A stretch of 64,000 bases of DNA from Epilithonimonas zeae (GTDB taxonomy: Bacteria > Bacteroidota > Bacteroidia > Flavobacteriales > Weeksellaceae). The stretch is from NCBI RefSeq assembly GCF_023278365.1, contig NZ_CP075338.1, forward strand, positions 3,348,001 through 3,412,000, given 5' to 3'. A program made the position numbers and the translations under genes. Shown piece by piece: positions 15,758 to 23,221 of the stretch (positions are counted from its first letter, which is position 1; every line of letters starts with the position of its first letter). The notes below the pieces were generated by a model that saw only the letters and a program-made list of their open reading frames with translations, was not told where the DNA came from and ran no database searches.

Positions 15758-17473
15758 TTACTTCACACCGTGCATCATTCTCTTAAGAATAGGCGATAAG
15801 AAAGCTAACAATACTGATGCAATTCCACAAAGAACTACGAAAACCATAAAAAATTCGAAAAGGTTGTGGATTGTGAAACCTGCGAATGTTGTATATTCTG
15901 TAGGCAATTGTGCCGTAGAGAAAGCTTTTACTTGGTCAGCATTCAATGTTACTTTTTTATCTAAAACATCCTGAAGGTTAACACCAATCTCTTGTGCTTT
16001 TGCAAATTTGTCTCCTGTTGCAGGGATGATTGCTCCCAAAGTTCCTGCTAACGCATAACCTGCAGCATTCGCGATGAAGAAGACACCATATAATAAAGAC
16101 GAGAATCTCTTAGGCGCTAATTTACCAACCAAAGACAAACCGATTGGCGATAAGCAAAGTTCACCCATTGTTTGGATCAGATAAAGTAAAATCAACCATT
16201 TGATTGCCAATAATCCTGAGTTTCCAAGGTCTTTTACGTTGTAAGCGATGATGAAATAAGACAATGCAATCAAAGCTAAACCAATCGCTTGTTTCAAAGG
16301 AGAAACTGGTTCTTTCCCTTTTGCTCTCAATTTGTCCCAAAGTAAACTGAATGGTAAAGCCAAAAGCACCACAAAAAGTCCGTTGAATATCTGAACCATT
16401 GATGGCGGCATATCCCAGCCAAAAATATTTCTGTCAGTTTGATTATCTGCGATGAAGGTTAGTGATGAACCTGCTTGTTCAAAAGCTGCCCAGAAGAAAA
16501 TAATGAAAAACGAAACAATGTAGATTACCCAGATTCTCTGTCTTTCGATTTTATTTTCAGCAGAACTCATAATTAAGAATGCTAATGAAATGCCGGCTGC
16601 ATAGATGAAAGGGTAAATAATTCCCTTAATCAATTGACCCATTTCCACAGAGTTAAATCCAAATTCACCTACCAAAAAGTATCTGAAAATGAAAAACAGG
16701 ATTACAAATAAAATTGTAGTAATTCCAATTGATTTTCCTGTGAATTTTGCAGTCTGAGATTCTCCTTCTTCAAAGTCTTCACTTGTATTATGCTTCGGCA
16801 ATCCACCAATTGGTCTTCCTTCTGGTGTTACAACATATTTATTTTTAAGAATAAAGAAAGTTACAGTTCCAATCAACATTGCGATAGAAGCCGCAAGGAA
16901 CCCCCATTTGAAAGCAAAAATATCTCTTACTCCGGCAGCGTCTTTTACATCACCAACGTAAGGACAGATGAACTGACCCAAGAATGCTCCAATGTTGATC
17001 CCCATATAGAAAATCGTGAAAGCAGAATCCAGTTTAGATTTTTCTTGTTTTGGATAAAGACTTCCAACCATTGATGAGATATTCGGTTTGAAGAACCCGT
17101 TTCCGAAGATAATTACAAAAAGAGCAAACCACATTAGACCTTTTGCACCGCCAAGGTTGTCAGAAAAAGTTGAAGCACTTAAGAAAAGCAAGAATTGCCC
17201 AATCGCCATCAAACTTCCTCCTAAAATAATACAGTTTCTGTTACCCAAATATTTATCAGCAATGAAACCTCCCAAAAGTGGCGTTAAATAACACAATGCC
17301 AAGAATCCACCATAGATGATAGAAGCATCGGCTTCTCTTATCAGTAGAGAGTTTACCATAAATAAGGTAAGCAATGCTCTCATCCCGTAAAAATTAAAAC
17401 GCTCCCACATCTCCGTCCCAAATAGGACCCACAAGCCTTTAGGATGTTTCGAACTAGTCTTTACTGTCTCCAT
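15758..17473 (-). CDS. POT family proton-dependent oligopeptide transporter (2 of 3)
   Basis: 571 residues. ExxERFxxY is present at Glu21-Tyr29 (EMWERFNFY), GNGFFKPNISSMVGSLYPKQ near 125-145 and ELCLSPIGLSLVGKLAP near 440. It differs from the first paralogue by a hydrophilic insertion between the last helices (around residues 480-530, containing NLQDVLDKKVTLNADQVKAF). This could be a periplasmic or cytoplasmic loop of unknown role. It starts at 17473 with a good promoter element 33 bases upstream and ends at its own palindromic terminator, so it is probably transcribed alone. Confidence 0.93.
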   Translation of the reverse strand: METVKTSSKHPKGLWVLFGTEMWERFNFYGMRALLTLFMVNSLLIREADASIIYGGFLALCYLTPLLGGFIADKYLGNRNCIILGGSLMAIGQFLLFLSASTFSDNLGGAKGLMWFALFVIIFGNGFFKPNISSMVGSLYPKQEKSKLDSAFTIFYMGINIGAFLGQFICPYVGDVKDAAGVRDIFAFKWGFLAASIAMLIGTVTFFILKNKYVVTPEGRPIGGLPKHNTSEDFEEGESQTAKFTGKSIGITTILFVILFFIFRYFLVGEFGFNSVEMGQLIKGIIYPFIYAAGISLAFLIMSSAENKIERQRIWVIYIVSFFIIFFWAAFEQAGSSLTFIADNQTDRNIFGWDMPPSMVQIFNGLFVVLLALPFSLLWDKLRAKGKEPVSPLKQAIGLALIALSYFIIAYNVKDLGNSGLLAIKWLILLYLIQTMGELCLSPIGLSLVGKLAPKRFSSLLYGVFFIANAAGYALAGTLGAIIPATGDKFAKAQEIGVNLQDVLDKKVTLNADQVKAFSTAQLPTEYTTFAGFTIHNLFEFFMVFVVLCGIASVLLAFLSPILKRMMHGVK

Positions 17474-17505
17474 ATAAATTAATTGTTAAATTTTCTTAAA
17501 GGTAA

Positions 17506-17513
17506 CAAATATA
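17506..17513 (-). promoter_or_regulatory. Predicted -7 element TATATTTG for the second POT gene
   Basis: Exact minus-strand TAnnTTTG match 33 bases before the ATG at 17473. Confidence 0.55.
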
Positions 17514-17590
17514 GTTTTTTTTCATCAACGTAAGTGATTCAAGTTGCTGTTTATGTAAGATTTAATAATCCATATTTTACAGATTTGATT

Positions 17591-17598
17591 TAATTTTG
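17591..17598 (+). promoter_or_regulatory. Predicted -7 element TAATTTTG, nearly leaderless
   Basis: Exact TAnnTTTG match ending only seven bases before the ATG at 17606. With the usual -7 spacing the mRNA would start at or within a few bases of the start codon. Confidence 0.5.
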
Positions 17599-17605
17599 TC
17601 TTTTT

Positions 17606-18115
17606 ATGGAAATGAATTTAGAATTTAGAAAGGCAATTGCCGAAGATTCTTCGGTGATTTGGGAAATATTACAGGACGCTATTACAAGGAGAAAAAACGA
17701 TGGCAGTCGTCAATGGCAGGACGGTTATCCAAACTTAGAAACTGTAAAGTCTGATATCGAAAAAGGATTCGGGTATGTTTTATTGGTGGACGGAATTGTT
17801 GCAGGTTACAGTGCACTGATTTTCAATGATGAGCCAGCTTATGACGCTATCGAAGGAGAATGGCTGACTAACGGAGACTTTTTGGTAGTTCATAGAGTTG
17901 CGATTTCAGATAAATTTGCGGGGAAAGGTTTATCTAAAAAGATTTTTAGCTTTATAGATGATGTTGCAAAAGAGAATAATACATTCAGTATAAAAGTGGA
18001 TACCAACTTTGATAATCCGGCAATGCTGACGATTCTGGATAAATTAGGCTATCAATATTGCGGAGAAGTTCATTTCCGGGGAAGTGCAAGAAAAGCTTTT
18101 GAAAAAGTGCTTTGA
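17606..18115 (+). CDS. GNAT family N-acetyltransferase
   Basis: 169 residues with GNAT features: FRKAIAEDSSVIWEIL opening, the central strand FLVVHRVAISDKFAGKGLSK (acetyl-CoA pyrophosphate loop, Q/RxxGxG-like with KFAGKGLS) around residues 92-111, and the NPAMLTILDKLGYQYCGEVH tail. Substrate unknown. It sits alone on the plus strand between two minus-strand POT genes and shares a bidirectional terminator with the downstream convergent POT gene. The promoter element directly upstream suggests a leaderless message. Confidence 0.85.
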   Translation: MEMNLEFRKAIAEDSSVIWEILQDAITRRKNDGSRQWQDGYPNLETVKSDIEKGFGYVLLVDGIVAGYSALIFNDEPAYDAIEGEWLTNGDFLVVHRVAISDKFAGKGLSKKIFSFIDDVAKENNTFSIKVDTNFDNPAMLTILDKLGYQYCGEVHFRGSARKAFEKVL

Positions 18116-18138
18116 CTTTATTGAAATTTGAGCAAACA

Positions 18139-18171
18139 AAAAGCGAAATTAATTAGACTAATTTCGCTTTT
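18139..18171. terminator. Bidirectional terminator
   Basis: Perfect 13-base arms AAAAGCGAAATTA and TAATTTCGCTTTT with a seven-base loop, between the convergent GNAT and POT genes. T-rich flanks exist on both strands. Confidence 0.85.
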
Positions 18172-18196
18172 GTTTTTATTATAAGTCTTTGTCGAT

Positions 18197-19867
18197 TTAA
18201 TGTCCACTTTCTTTCATTATTCTGTTCAGTCTTTTTAGCATCATTAATCCTAGCAATGTTGCAAATATCAATAAGCCGAAATTAACAAGAAAATAGTTGG
18301 CTTTGTTTTCATAATTGTACCAGGTGCTTGCAAGGATTCCCGACAATTTATTCCCAACAGAATTGGCTAAGAAGAAACCTCCCATCATCAGCGCTGTCAA
18401 TCTTGCCGGAGATAATTTGGAAACGAATGACAATCCCATCGGCGACAGGCAAAGTTCGCCAATTGTAACAACACCATAACCTGCAACCAACCAAAGTGAA
18501 GAAACCTTTTCTGCGCCGTTATTTCCAGCATAAACAGCAGCAACCATTACCAGGCAAGATAAGCTGGTGATGAACAATCCCAAAACAATTTTACTTGGTG
18601 TCAAAGGTTCTTTTCTTCGTTTTCTAAGCATTGCCCAAACTCCGACAATTACAGGTGTTAATGCAATTACCCAAAATGGATTTATCGATTGAAATAATTC
18701 TGTATTATACAGGAAAACAGGTTTGTCGGGATTGGATTCTAATTCTGCTTTTTTCCCAGCGGAAACATTTCTAAAGTAAATATCTTTTCCTGTTTCTTTC
18801 AAAGCTTTTCCGTTAGCATCTTTCTGAGAACGGAATTGCTCATCAAAAATAGGTGTTTCTTTATCCGCATAGCTTTTTTCTTCAACAAGATAAAGCGAAG
18901 CCAAAGGTTTTTCCACAGATTCGGAAACACTTCTATCAGTATAATAATTCGCCCATCTGGTCAAAGCTGTTCCATTTTGTTTGAAAACTGCCCAGAAAAA
19001 CATACTGATTAAGAATATCGAAAGCAAAGCCCCAATCGCCGGTTTCTCCAATGGATTCGATTTGAAATAAAGTGAAACATAGAAGTAAATAACAGGGACA
19101 CAAGCGAAAATAAAGGCATCTGTATTTGTACTTGCAAAGATATTAGCTCCTAAAACCATTGTTGGAACAAACCAACCGATAACACCTGCAATAATTGCAG
19201 GAACAAAAACCTTCATCAGGATTTCAGATAATTTGGTGTCACCTTCCTGACTTGGCTTCATTATCGCTGCGTGTCTGTAATGTTTCAGTCCGATTGTGAA
19301 AATCACCAATCCAAGCAACATCCCAACGCCGGCTGTTATAAATGCTTCGCCCCAACCGAATTTGTTACGCATAAACGCCGCAATAATATTACAGATAAAC
19401 GCTCCGATGTTGATTCCCATATAGAAAATATTGTAACCAGAATCTTTGTTCGCTTTGTAAGGTTCTTCAGAATAGAGATTTCCTAAAAGTGTAGAAATAG
19501 TCGGTTTAAAGAAACCATTTCCTATAATAATCAATGCAAGAGAACCATAGAATAAAGGCAAATCTTTGAAAATTCCAACACCAATATAGCCTGCAGCCAT
19601 CAAAACACCACCAAGATAAATGGATTTGATATAACCTAAAACTCGGTCAGCTAAAAATCCACCTAAAAACGGAGTAAGATAAGTCAGTGCTATGAAGGTT
19701 CCGAAAATATCATCGGCATCTTTATCAGGAATTCCCAATCCTCCGGCAACGCCTTGTGGTTCTATCAGATAGAGAACGAAAATCCCAAGAATCAAATAAT
19801 AACCGAAACGTTCCCACATCTCAGTAAAAAACAAATAAGGTAAACCTTTTGGATGTTTAGTCTTCAT
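18197..19867 (-). CDS. POT family proton-dependent oligopeptide transporter (3 of 3)
   Basis: 556 residues from ATG at 19867. A GTG at 19882 is also in frame but lies at the predicted transcription start. The canonical ExxERFxYY is present at Glu16-Tyr24 (EMWERFGYY), with IIGNGFFKPTISTLLGNLYS near 120-140 and ELCLSPMGLSFVSKLSPARL near 470. A hydrophilic insertion of about 80 residues (roughly 305-385, including EKSYADKETPIFDEQFRSQK) interrupts the C-terminal half. That region is absent in the other two POT proteins and may form an external domain. Likely peptide import, with different specificity from its neighbours. Confidence 0.92.
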   Translation of the reverse strand: MKTKHPKGLPYLFFTEMWERFGYYLILGIFVLYLIEPQGVAGGLGIPDKDADDIFGTFIALTYLTPFLGGFLADRVLGYIKSIYLGGVLMAAGYIGVGIFKDLPLFYGSLALIIIGNGFFKPTISTLLGNLYSEEPYKANKDSGYNIFYMGINIGAFICNIIAAFMRNKFGWGEAFITAGVGMLLGLVIFTIGLKHYRHAAIMKPSQEGDTKLSEILMKVFVPAIIAGVIGWFVPTMVLGANIFASTNTDAFIFACVPVIYFYVSLYFKSNPLEKPAIGALLSIFLISMFFWAVFKQNGTALTRWANYYTDRSVSESVEKPLASLYLVEEKSYADKETPIFDEQFRSQKDANGKALKETGKDIYFRNVSAGKKAELESNPDKPVFLYNTELFQSINPFWVIALTPVIVGVWAMLRKRRKEPLTPSKIVLGLFITSLSCLVMVAAVYAGNNGAEKVSSLWLVAGYGVVTIGELCLSPMGLSFVSKLSPARLTALMMGGFFLANSVGNKLSGILASTWYNYENKANYFLVNFGLLIFATLLGLMMLKRLNRIMKESGH

Positions 19868-19890
19868 AGTATCAATTTTCACAACGTTCC

Positions 19891-19898
19891 CAAAAATA
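19891..19898 (-). promoter_or_regulatory. Predicted -7 element TATTTTTG
   Basis: Minus-strand TAnnTTTG match 24 bases before ATG 19867. It makes the upstream GTG at 19882 an unlikely start. Confidence 0.5.
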
Positions 19899-19921
19899 GG
19901 ATTTTAAATTTAATAAATAAG

Positions 19922-19948
19922 AAAGCCTCTCAAATTTGAAAGGCTTTT
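19922..19948 (-). terminator. Terminator after the 19951 gene
   Basis: AAAGCCT and AGGCTTT, with the TCAAATTTGA palindrome as inner stem, lie just after the stop at 19951. Confidence 0.7.
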
Positions 19949-19950
19949 GT

Positions 19951-20658
19951 TTATTTTTTTGTTGACATTGGTGGAGGTGGAGAAGTATATTCAATAATTT
20001 CTGTAGTTTTTGATTTTTCAGCTTTTACCAGACCATTGATGAAATTTTGCATTTCAGCTTTTCCCTTATCAAAATTGTTTTCATACGAAAAAGCAAAAGA
20101 ACTTGCATAGCCTTCTTCTGTAAGATAATAATTTCCAATATATCGGAAATCTATTCCTTTTGTGTTGACAGAATAATCCATAAACAAAACTTTGATTCCG
20201 TTAACCGTTCTATACTCTGTCTTATTAATTTTAAAAAATTCTACGGATCCTTGTAAAGTAGATATTTTAAGATCCAGAAGATTTTTAAGGGTTTGTATAG
20301 GAATAACCTCAGAAATCAGACAACCCATAACCATTACATTTGGATTTTCCGAATTTTGGAAAGTGTACTCTGCTGTAGGTAGGTTGGATGTTTTAGCAGT
20401 TCTCCATTTTTTTGGATTGATATAGATTCCGGCTTCAATTTTTTTGCTTTTCAGAAGAAAAGTAGATTCTTTTGATTTTACAAATGCTGTCTCATTTGTT
20501 TCAATTTCATCCAATGTTTTTTCATCACTTTCATTCACAAAACGCCAAGTTTTATTATCAAAAAGAACAACCTCTTTTCCATCTTCGGTAAGTGCTTTTA
20601 CTTGAGAGCTCGATAATGAATAAATTGTTATAAATAAAAATGTAAAGATTTTTTTCAT
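19951..20658 (-). CDS. Secreted protein of unknown function
   Basis: 235 residues from ATG at 20658, with signal peptide MKKIFTFLFITIYSLSSSQ. An in-frame start at 20685 would overlap the promoter element at 20683-20690 and is rejected. After the signal comes VKALTEDGKEVVLFDNKTWR, a short motif I have seen opening many Bacteroidetes periplasmic proteins (DUF3157-like in appearance). The rest (TAEYTFQNSENPNVMVMGCL; YRTVNGIKVLFMDYSVNTKG) has the look of a PsbP/DcrB-type fold that binds to stress or secretion machinery, but this is a weak guess. The C-terminus is proline-rich (SPPPPMS). Transcribed alone. Confidence 0.6.
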   Translation of the reverse strand: MKKIFTFLFITIYSLSSSQVKALTEDGKEVVLFDNKTWRFVNESDEKTLDEIETNETAFVKSKESTFLLKSKKIEAGIYINPKKWRTAKTSNLPTAEYTFQNSENPNVMVMGCLISEVIPIQTLKNLLDLKISTLQGSVEFFKINKTEYRTVNGIKVLFMDYSVNTKGIDFRYIGNYYLTEEGYASSFAFSYENNFDKGKAEMQNFINGLVKAEKSKTTEIIEYTSPPPPMSTKK

Positions 20659-20682
20659 GGCTGTTTTGGATGAAATTTTTCC

Positions 20683-20690
20683 CAAAAATA
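20683..20690 (-). promoter_or_regulatory. Predicted -7 element TATTTTTG
   Basis: Minus-strand TAnnTTTG match 25 bases before ATG 20658. It overlaps and so disfavours the in-frame start at 20685. Confidence 0.5.
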
Positions 20691-20702
20691 AGTCTTTAAC
20701 TT

Positions 20703-20740
20703 TTAATAAATGCCTCTCAATATTGAAAGGTATTTATTAA
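20703..20740 (-). terminator. Hairpin after the DPP-IV gene
   Basis: TTAATAAATgCCTcTCAATATTGAaAGGtATTTATTAA reads as an imperfect 19-base-arm palindrome starting 14 bases after the stop at 20754. It is AT-rich, so a weaker terminator than others here. Confidence 0.5.
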
Positions 20741-20753
20741 AAGTTTATGTTGA

Positions 20754-22889
20754 TTACAAATTCTCCAAAATAAAATTTGTCATTTTCTCATAAAGTTGAG
20801 GTCTGGTTTGTCCGCCATAAATACCGTGGTTTTTGTCCGGATAAGCCATAAAATCAAATTGTTTTTTATTTTGAATCAATGCTTCCGAAAACTCCATAGA
20901 GTTCTGGAAATGAACATTGTCATCAGCTGTTCCGTGGATTAATAGGAATTTTCCTTTTAACAGATTCGCAAAAGTTGTCGGTGAATTCTGGTCGTAACCT
21001 TCAGGGTTTTCCTGCGGCGTCTGTAAGAATTTTTCTGTGTAAACTGTATCATAATATCTCCAGTTGGTCACCGGCGCGACTGCAATTCCCAATTTGAAAA
21101 CGTCCGCACCTTTTGTCAAAGCCAAAGAACTCATATAACCACCAAAGCTCCATCCGAAGATTCCTATTCTTGATTTATCAATGTAAGATTGATTTCCGAA
21201 CCATTTTGCAGCAGTAATCTGGTCTTCGATTTCATATTTCCCCAATTGTTTGTAAATAACTTTTTTAAATTTTGCACCTTTATAACCTGTTCCACGGCCG
21301 TCCACACAAGCAACGATATAGCCTTTTTGAGCAAGCATTTCGAACCAGATTCCGTTTCCGCCGTCCCATGAATTGGAAACCTGCTGAGAACCCGGACCGG
21401 AATATTGGAACATAAACAATGGATATTTTTTGTTCGGGTCAAAGTTTTTCGGTTTGATAATCCAGGCATTCAGTTGGTCGCCAACCGAGTTTGGAATGGT
21501 CATGAATTCTTTAGTTACAAAATTATCTTTCTGAAGCTTAGAAAGCAATTCGTTATTGTTTTGAAGTTCTTTGATTTCTTTTCCGGAAGCATCTTTCAAA
21601 ACATATTTATTTGGAGAAGAAGCTGTCGAATTCGTATTAATAAAATAATTAAATGACTTACTGAAACTTGCCGAGTTATTGCCTTCAGGATAAGAAATCA
21701 AGGTTGTTTTTCCTGAGTTGATATTCAATTTTGAAACCACTTTGTTCAGACTTCCTTTTTCAGTAGTTTGAATATAGGCTTCTTTGGTTTTTGGATTGTA
21801 ACCGTAATAATCTGTGATTTCCCAATTGCCTTTTGCGACTTGTTTTTTCAGTTTTCCATCTTTCTCGTACCAATACAATTGTCTGTAACCATCACGTTCC
21901 GAAGCCCAAAGGAAAGAATTATCGTCTAAAAACTCCAGAGTCAAGTTGTCGGTTTCTATCCAGGCGTTGTCTGTTTCAGAAAGCAATTTGCTTACGTTTC
22001 CAGATTTGGTATCCACTTTTAACAAATCCACTTTGCTGTGATGTCTGTTGCTTGTTGCCAAAGCGATTTCGTCTTTACCGTTCGTTTGCCATAGTTGTGG
22101 AATGTAATAATTCTCAAAACTTCCAAGATTCAGAGCCGTTGTTTTTGCTGAGTTTAATTGATAAAGATTGGCGGTAACTGTTGAGTTGGTTTCGCCTGCT
22201 TTTGGATATTTATATCGCATTTCGGTTGGGTAAAGCGATTTTCCATAAATAGGAATATAGATTTCCGGAACTGCAGATTCATCGAATCTTACAAATACGA
22301 TCGCATCTCCCGCTTTGTTCCATTGATAAAAATCGGCGTGACCAAATTCCTCCTCATAAACCCAGTCTCCCAATCCATTGATGATTGAATTTTTCTTCCC
22401 GTCATTCGTAATCTGCGTGATTTTTCCAGAAGTCAAATCCTGATAAAATAGATTGTTATCAACAATGAAAGCGACTTTGCTTCCGTCCGGAGAAAACTTC
22501 GGTTCCTGAATATAATTTCCGTTATTAAGCGGCGTTACTTTATTTGATTTCAAATCCTTCACATCAAATTTTCCTAAAAATGAATGCCTATAGATATCCT
22601 GACTTTCTTTTTGCAACAAAATCTTAGATTCATCTGCAGAGAAAATATAAGATTCGAAACTTCCGTCTACAATGTTTCCAACTTTTTGGAAAGTCTTGTA
22701 ACTGTATTTTGCGATGCCGTCTTTTTCGATGGTTGCATAATTCTCCCCGTCATTCAACGATGCAATTCCTGCAATACCTTTTCCACGATAGTATCCGGAG
22801 TAGATTTTATTTAATGTAATTTCTTGTGCATTAATATTTTGTGAGAAAACTGCTGTCATCATAACAACAGAAACAAATATTTTCTTCAT
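20754..22889 (-). CDS. Dipeptidyl peptidase IV (S9 family), exported
   Basis: 711 residues with signal peptide MKKIFVSVVMMTAVFSQNINA. The N-terminal part is an eight-bladed-propeller-like DPPIV_N domain, including the DWVYEEE motif at 175-181 that binds the substrate amino terminus in DPP-IV. The C-terminal alpha/beta-hydrolase has Ser581 in GWSFGG, Asp656 in HGTADDN and His688 in DKNHG, aligned by motif to the human DPP4 triad. It removes X-Pro or X-Ala dipeptides from peptides in the periplasm. Three POT dipeptide importers lie directly downstream on the same strand, a natural supply chain. A hairpin follows the gene. Confidence 0.95.
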   Translation of the reverse strand: MKKIFVSVVMMTAVFSQNINAQEITLNKIYSGYYRGKGIAGIASLNDGENYATIEKDGIAKYSYKTFQKVGNIVDGSFESYIFSADESKILLQKESQDIYRHSFLGKFDVKDLKSNKVTPLNNGNYIQEPKFSPDGSKVAFIVDNNLFYQDLTSGKITQITNDGKKNSIINGLGDWVYEEEFGHADFYQWNKAGDAIVFVRFDESAVPEIYIPIYGKSLYPTEMRYKYPKAGETNSTVTANLYQLNSAKTTALNLGSFENYYIPQLWQTNGKDEIALATSNRHHSKVDLLKVDTKSGNVSKLLSETDNAWIETDNLTLEFLDDNSFLWASERDGYRQLYWYEKDGKLKKQVAKGNWEITDYYGYNPKTKEAYIQTTEKGSLNKVVSKLNINSGKTTLISYPEGNNSASFSKSFNYFINTNSTASSPNKYVLKDASGKEIKELQNNNELLSKLQKDNFVTKEFMTIPNSVGDQLNAWIIKPKNFDPNKKYPLFMFQYSGPGSQQVSNSWDGGNGIWFEMLAQKGYIVACVDGRGTGYKGAKFKKVIYKQLGKYEIEDQITAAKWFGNQSYIDKSRIGIFGWSFGGYMSSLALTKGADVFKLGIAVAPVTNWRYYDTVYTEKFLQTPQENPEGYDQNSPTTFANLLKGKFLLIHGTADDNVHFQNSMEFSEALIQNKKQFDFMAYPDKNHGIYGGQTRPQLYEKMTNFILENL

Positions 22890-22950
22890 TTTTCAAATTT
22901 TAGAGTTGTAAATATATTTATTTTTTGTCTAATATGTTGAGTTGTAGCCT

Positions 22951-22987
22951 AACCCTTTCAGAGCTTCTAATTCTGAAAGGGTTTTCT
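22951..22987 (+). terminator. Orphan hairpin with T-tail
   Basis: Perfect 12-base arms AACCCTTTCAGA and TCTGAAAGGGTT, loop of nine, then TTTCT. It reads as a terminator on the plus strand, yet no plus-strand gene ends upstream. It may protect the trhO promoter region from readthrough, or belong to an unseen transcript. Confidence 0.55.
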
Positions 22988-22992
22988 AACAT

Positions 22993-23140
22993 CGAATTGC
23001 AAATGCGTGAAGGATAGTAGTGGAAATCCTTTTTTGTGTGGAATTGGTGCAGGAAAAAGATTGTAACGGATAGCCCGACCCTAGCGTTGGCCCTTCGAGA
23101 GCTTCAGTATCGCAAGTGTTGGCGAGGGGCACGCCCAAAT
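22993..23140 (+). repeat. Structured intergenic repeat, copy 1
   Basis: Shares long blocks with the element at 28576-28704: GCGTGA-GGATAGTAG-GGAAATCCTTTT, AAAAGATTGTA, GGATAGCCCGACCC, GTTGGC, and GGGGCACGC-CAAAT at the end. The central hairpin is diverged in sequence but its ends (CTTTTT and AAAAAG) still pair. It ends 39 bases before the trhO -7 element. The type looks like a Bacteroidetes interspersed element or structured RNA; I could not match it to a named family. Confidence 0.75.
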
Positions 23141-23179
23141 ACTGATAACTGTCAACTGAAAACTTTCAGCCAAATTCCT

Positions 23180-23187
23180 TATCTTTG
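23180..23187 (+). promoter_or_regulatory. Predicted -7 element TATCTTTG for trhO
   Basis: Exact TAnnTTTG match 34 bases before the ATG at 23222. Confidence 0.55.
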
Positions 23188-23221
23188 CGCCATTATTTTT
23201 CTCACTTAAACCGTTTATAGC

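Larger units (their letters stand above)
22890..23221. other. 332-base divergent spacer holding a hairpin and a repeat element
   Basis: Between the minus-strand DPP-IV gene and plus-strand trhO. It holds, in order: an AT-rich stretch of about 60 bases, an orphan hairpin terminator (22951-22987), the structured repeat copy 1 (22993-23140), and the trhO -7 element (23180-23187). No open frame with coding character was seen. Confidence 0.6.

Noticed and set aside
21164-21469. 101-residue minus-strand frame inside the DPP-IV gene
   Set aside because: It is an alternative frame of a gene with a full catalytic triad and has no independent start context.
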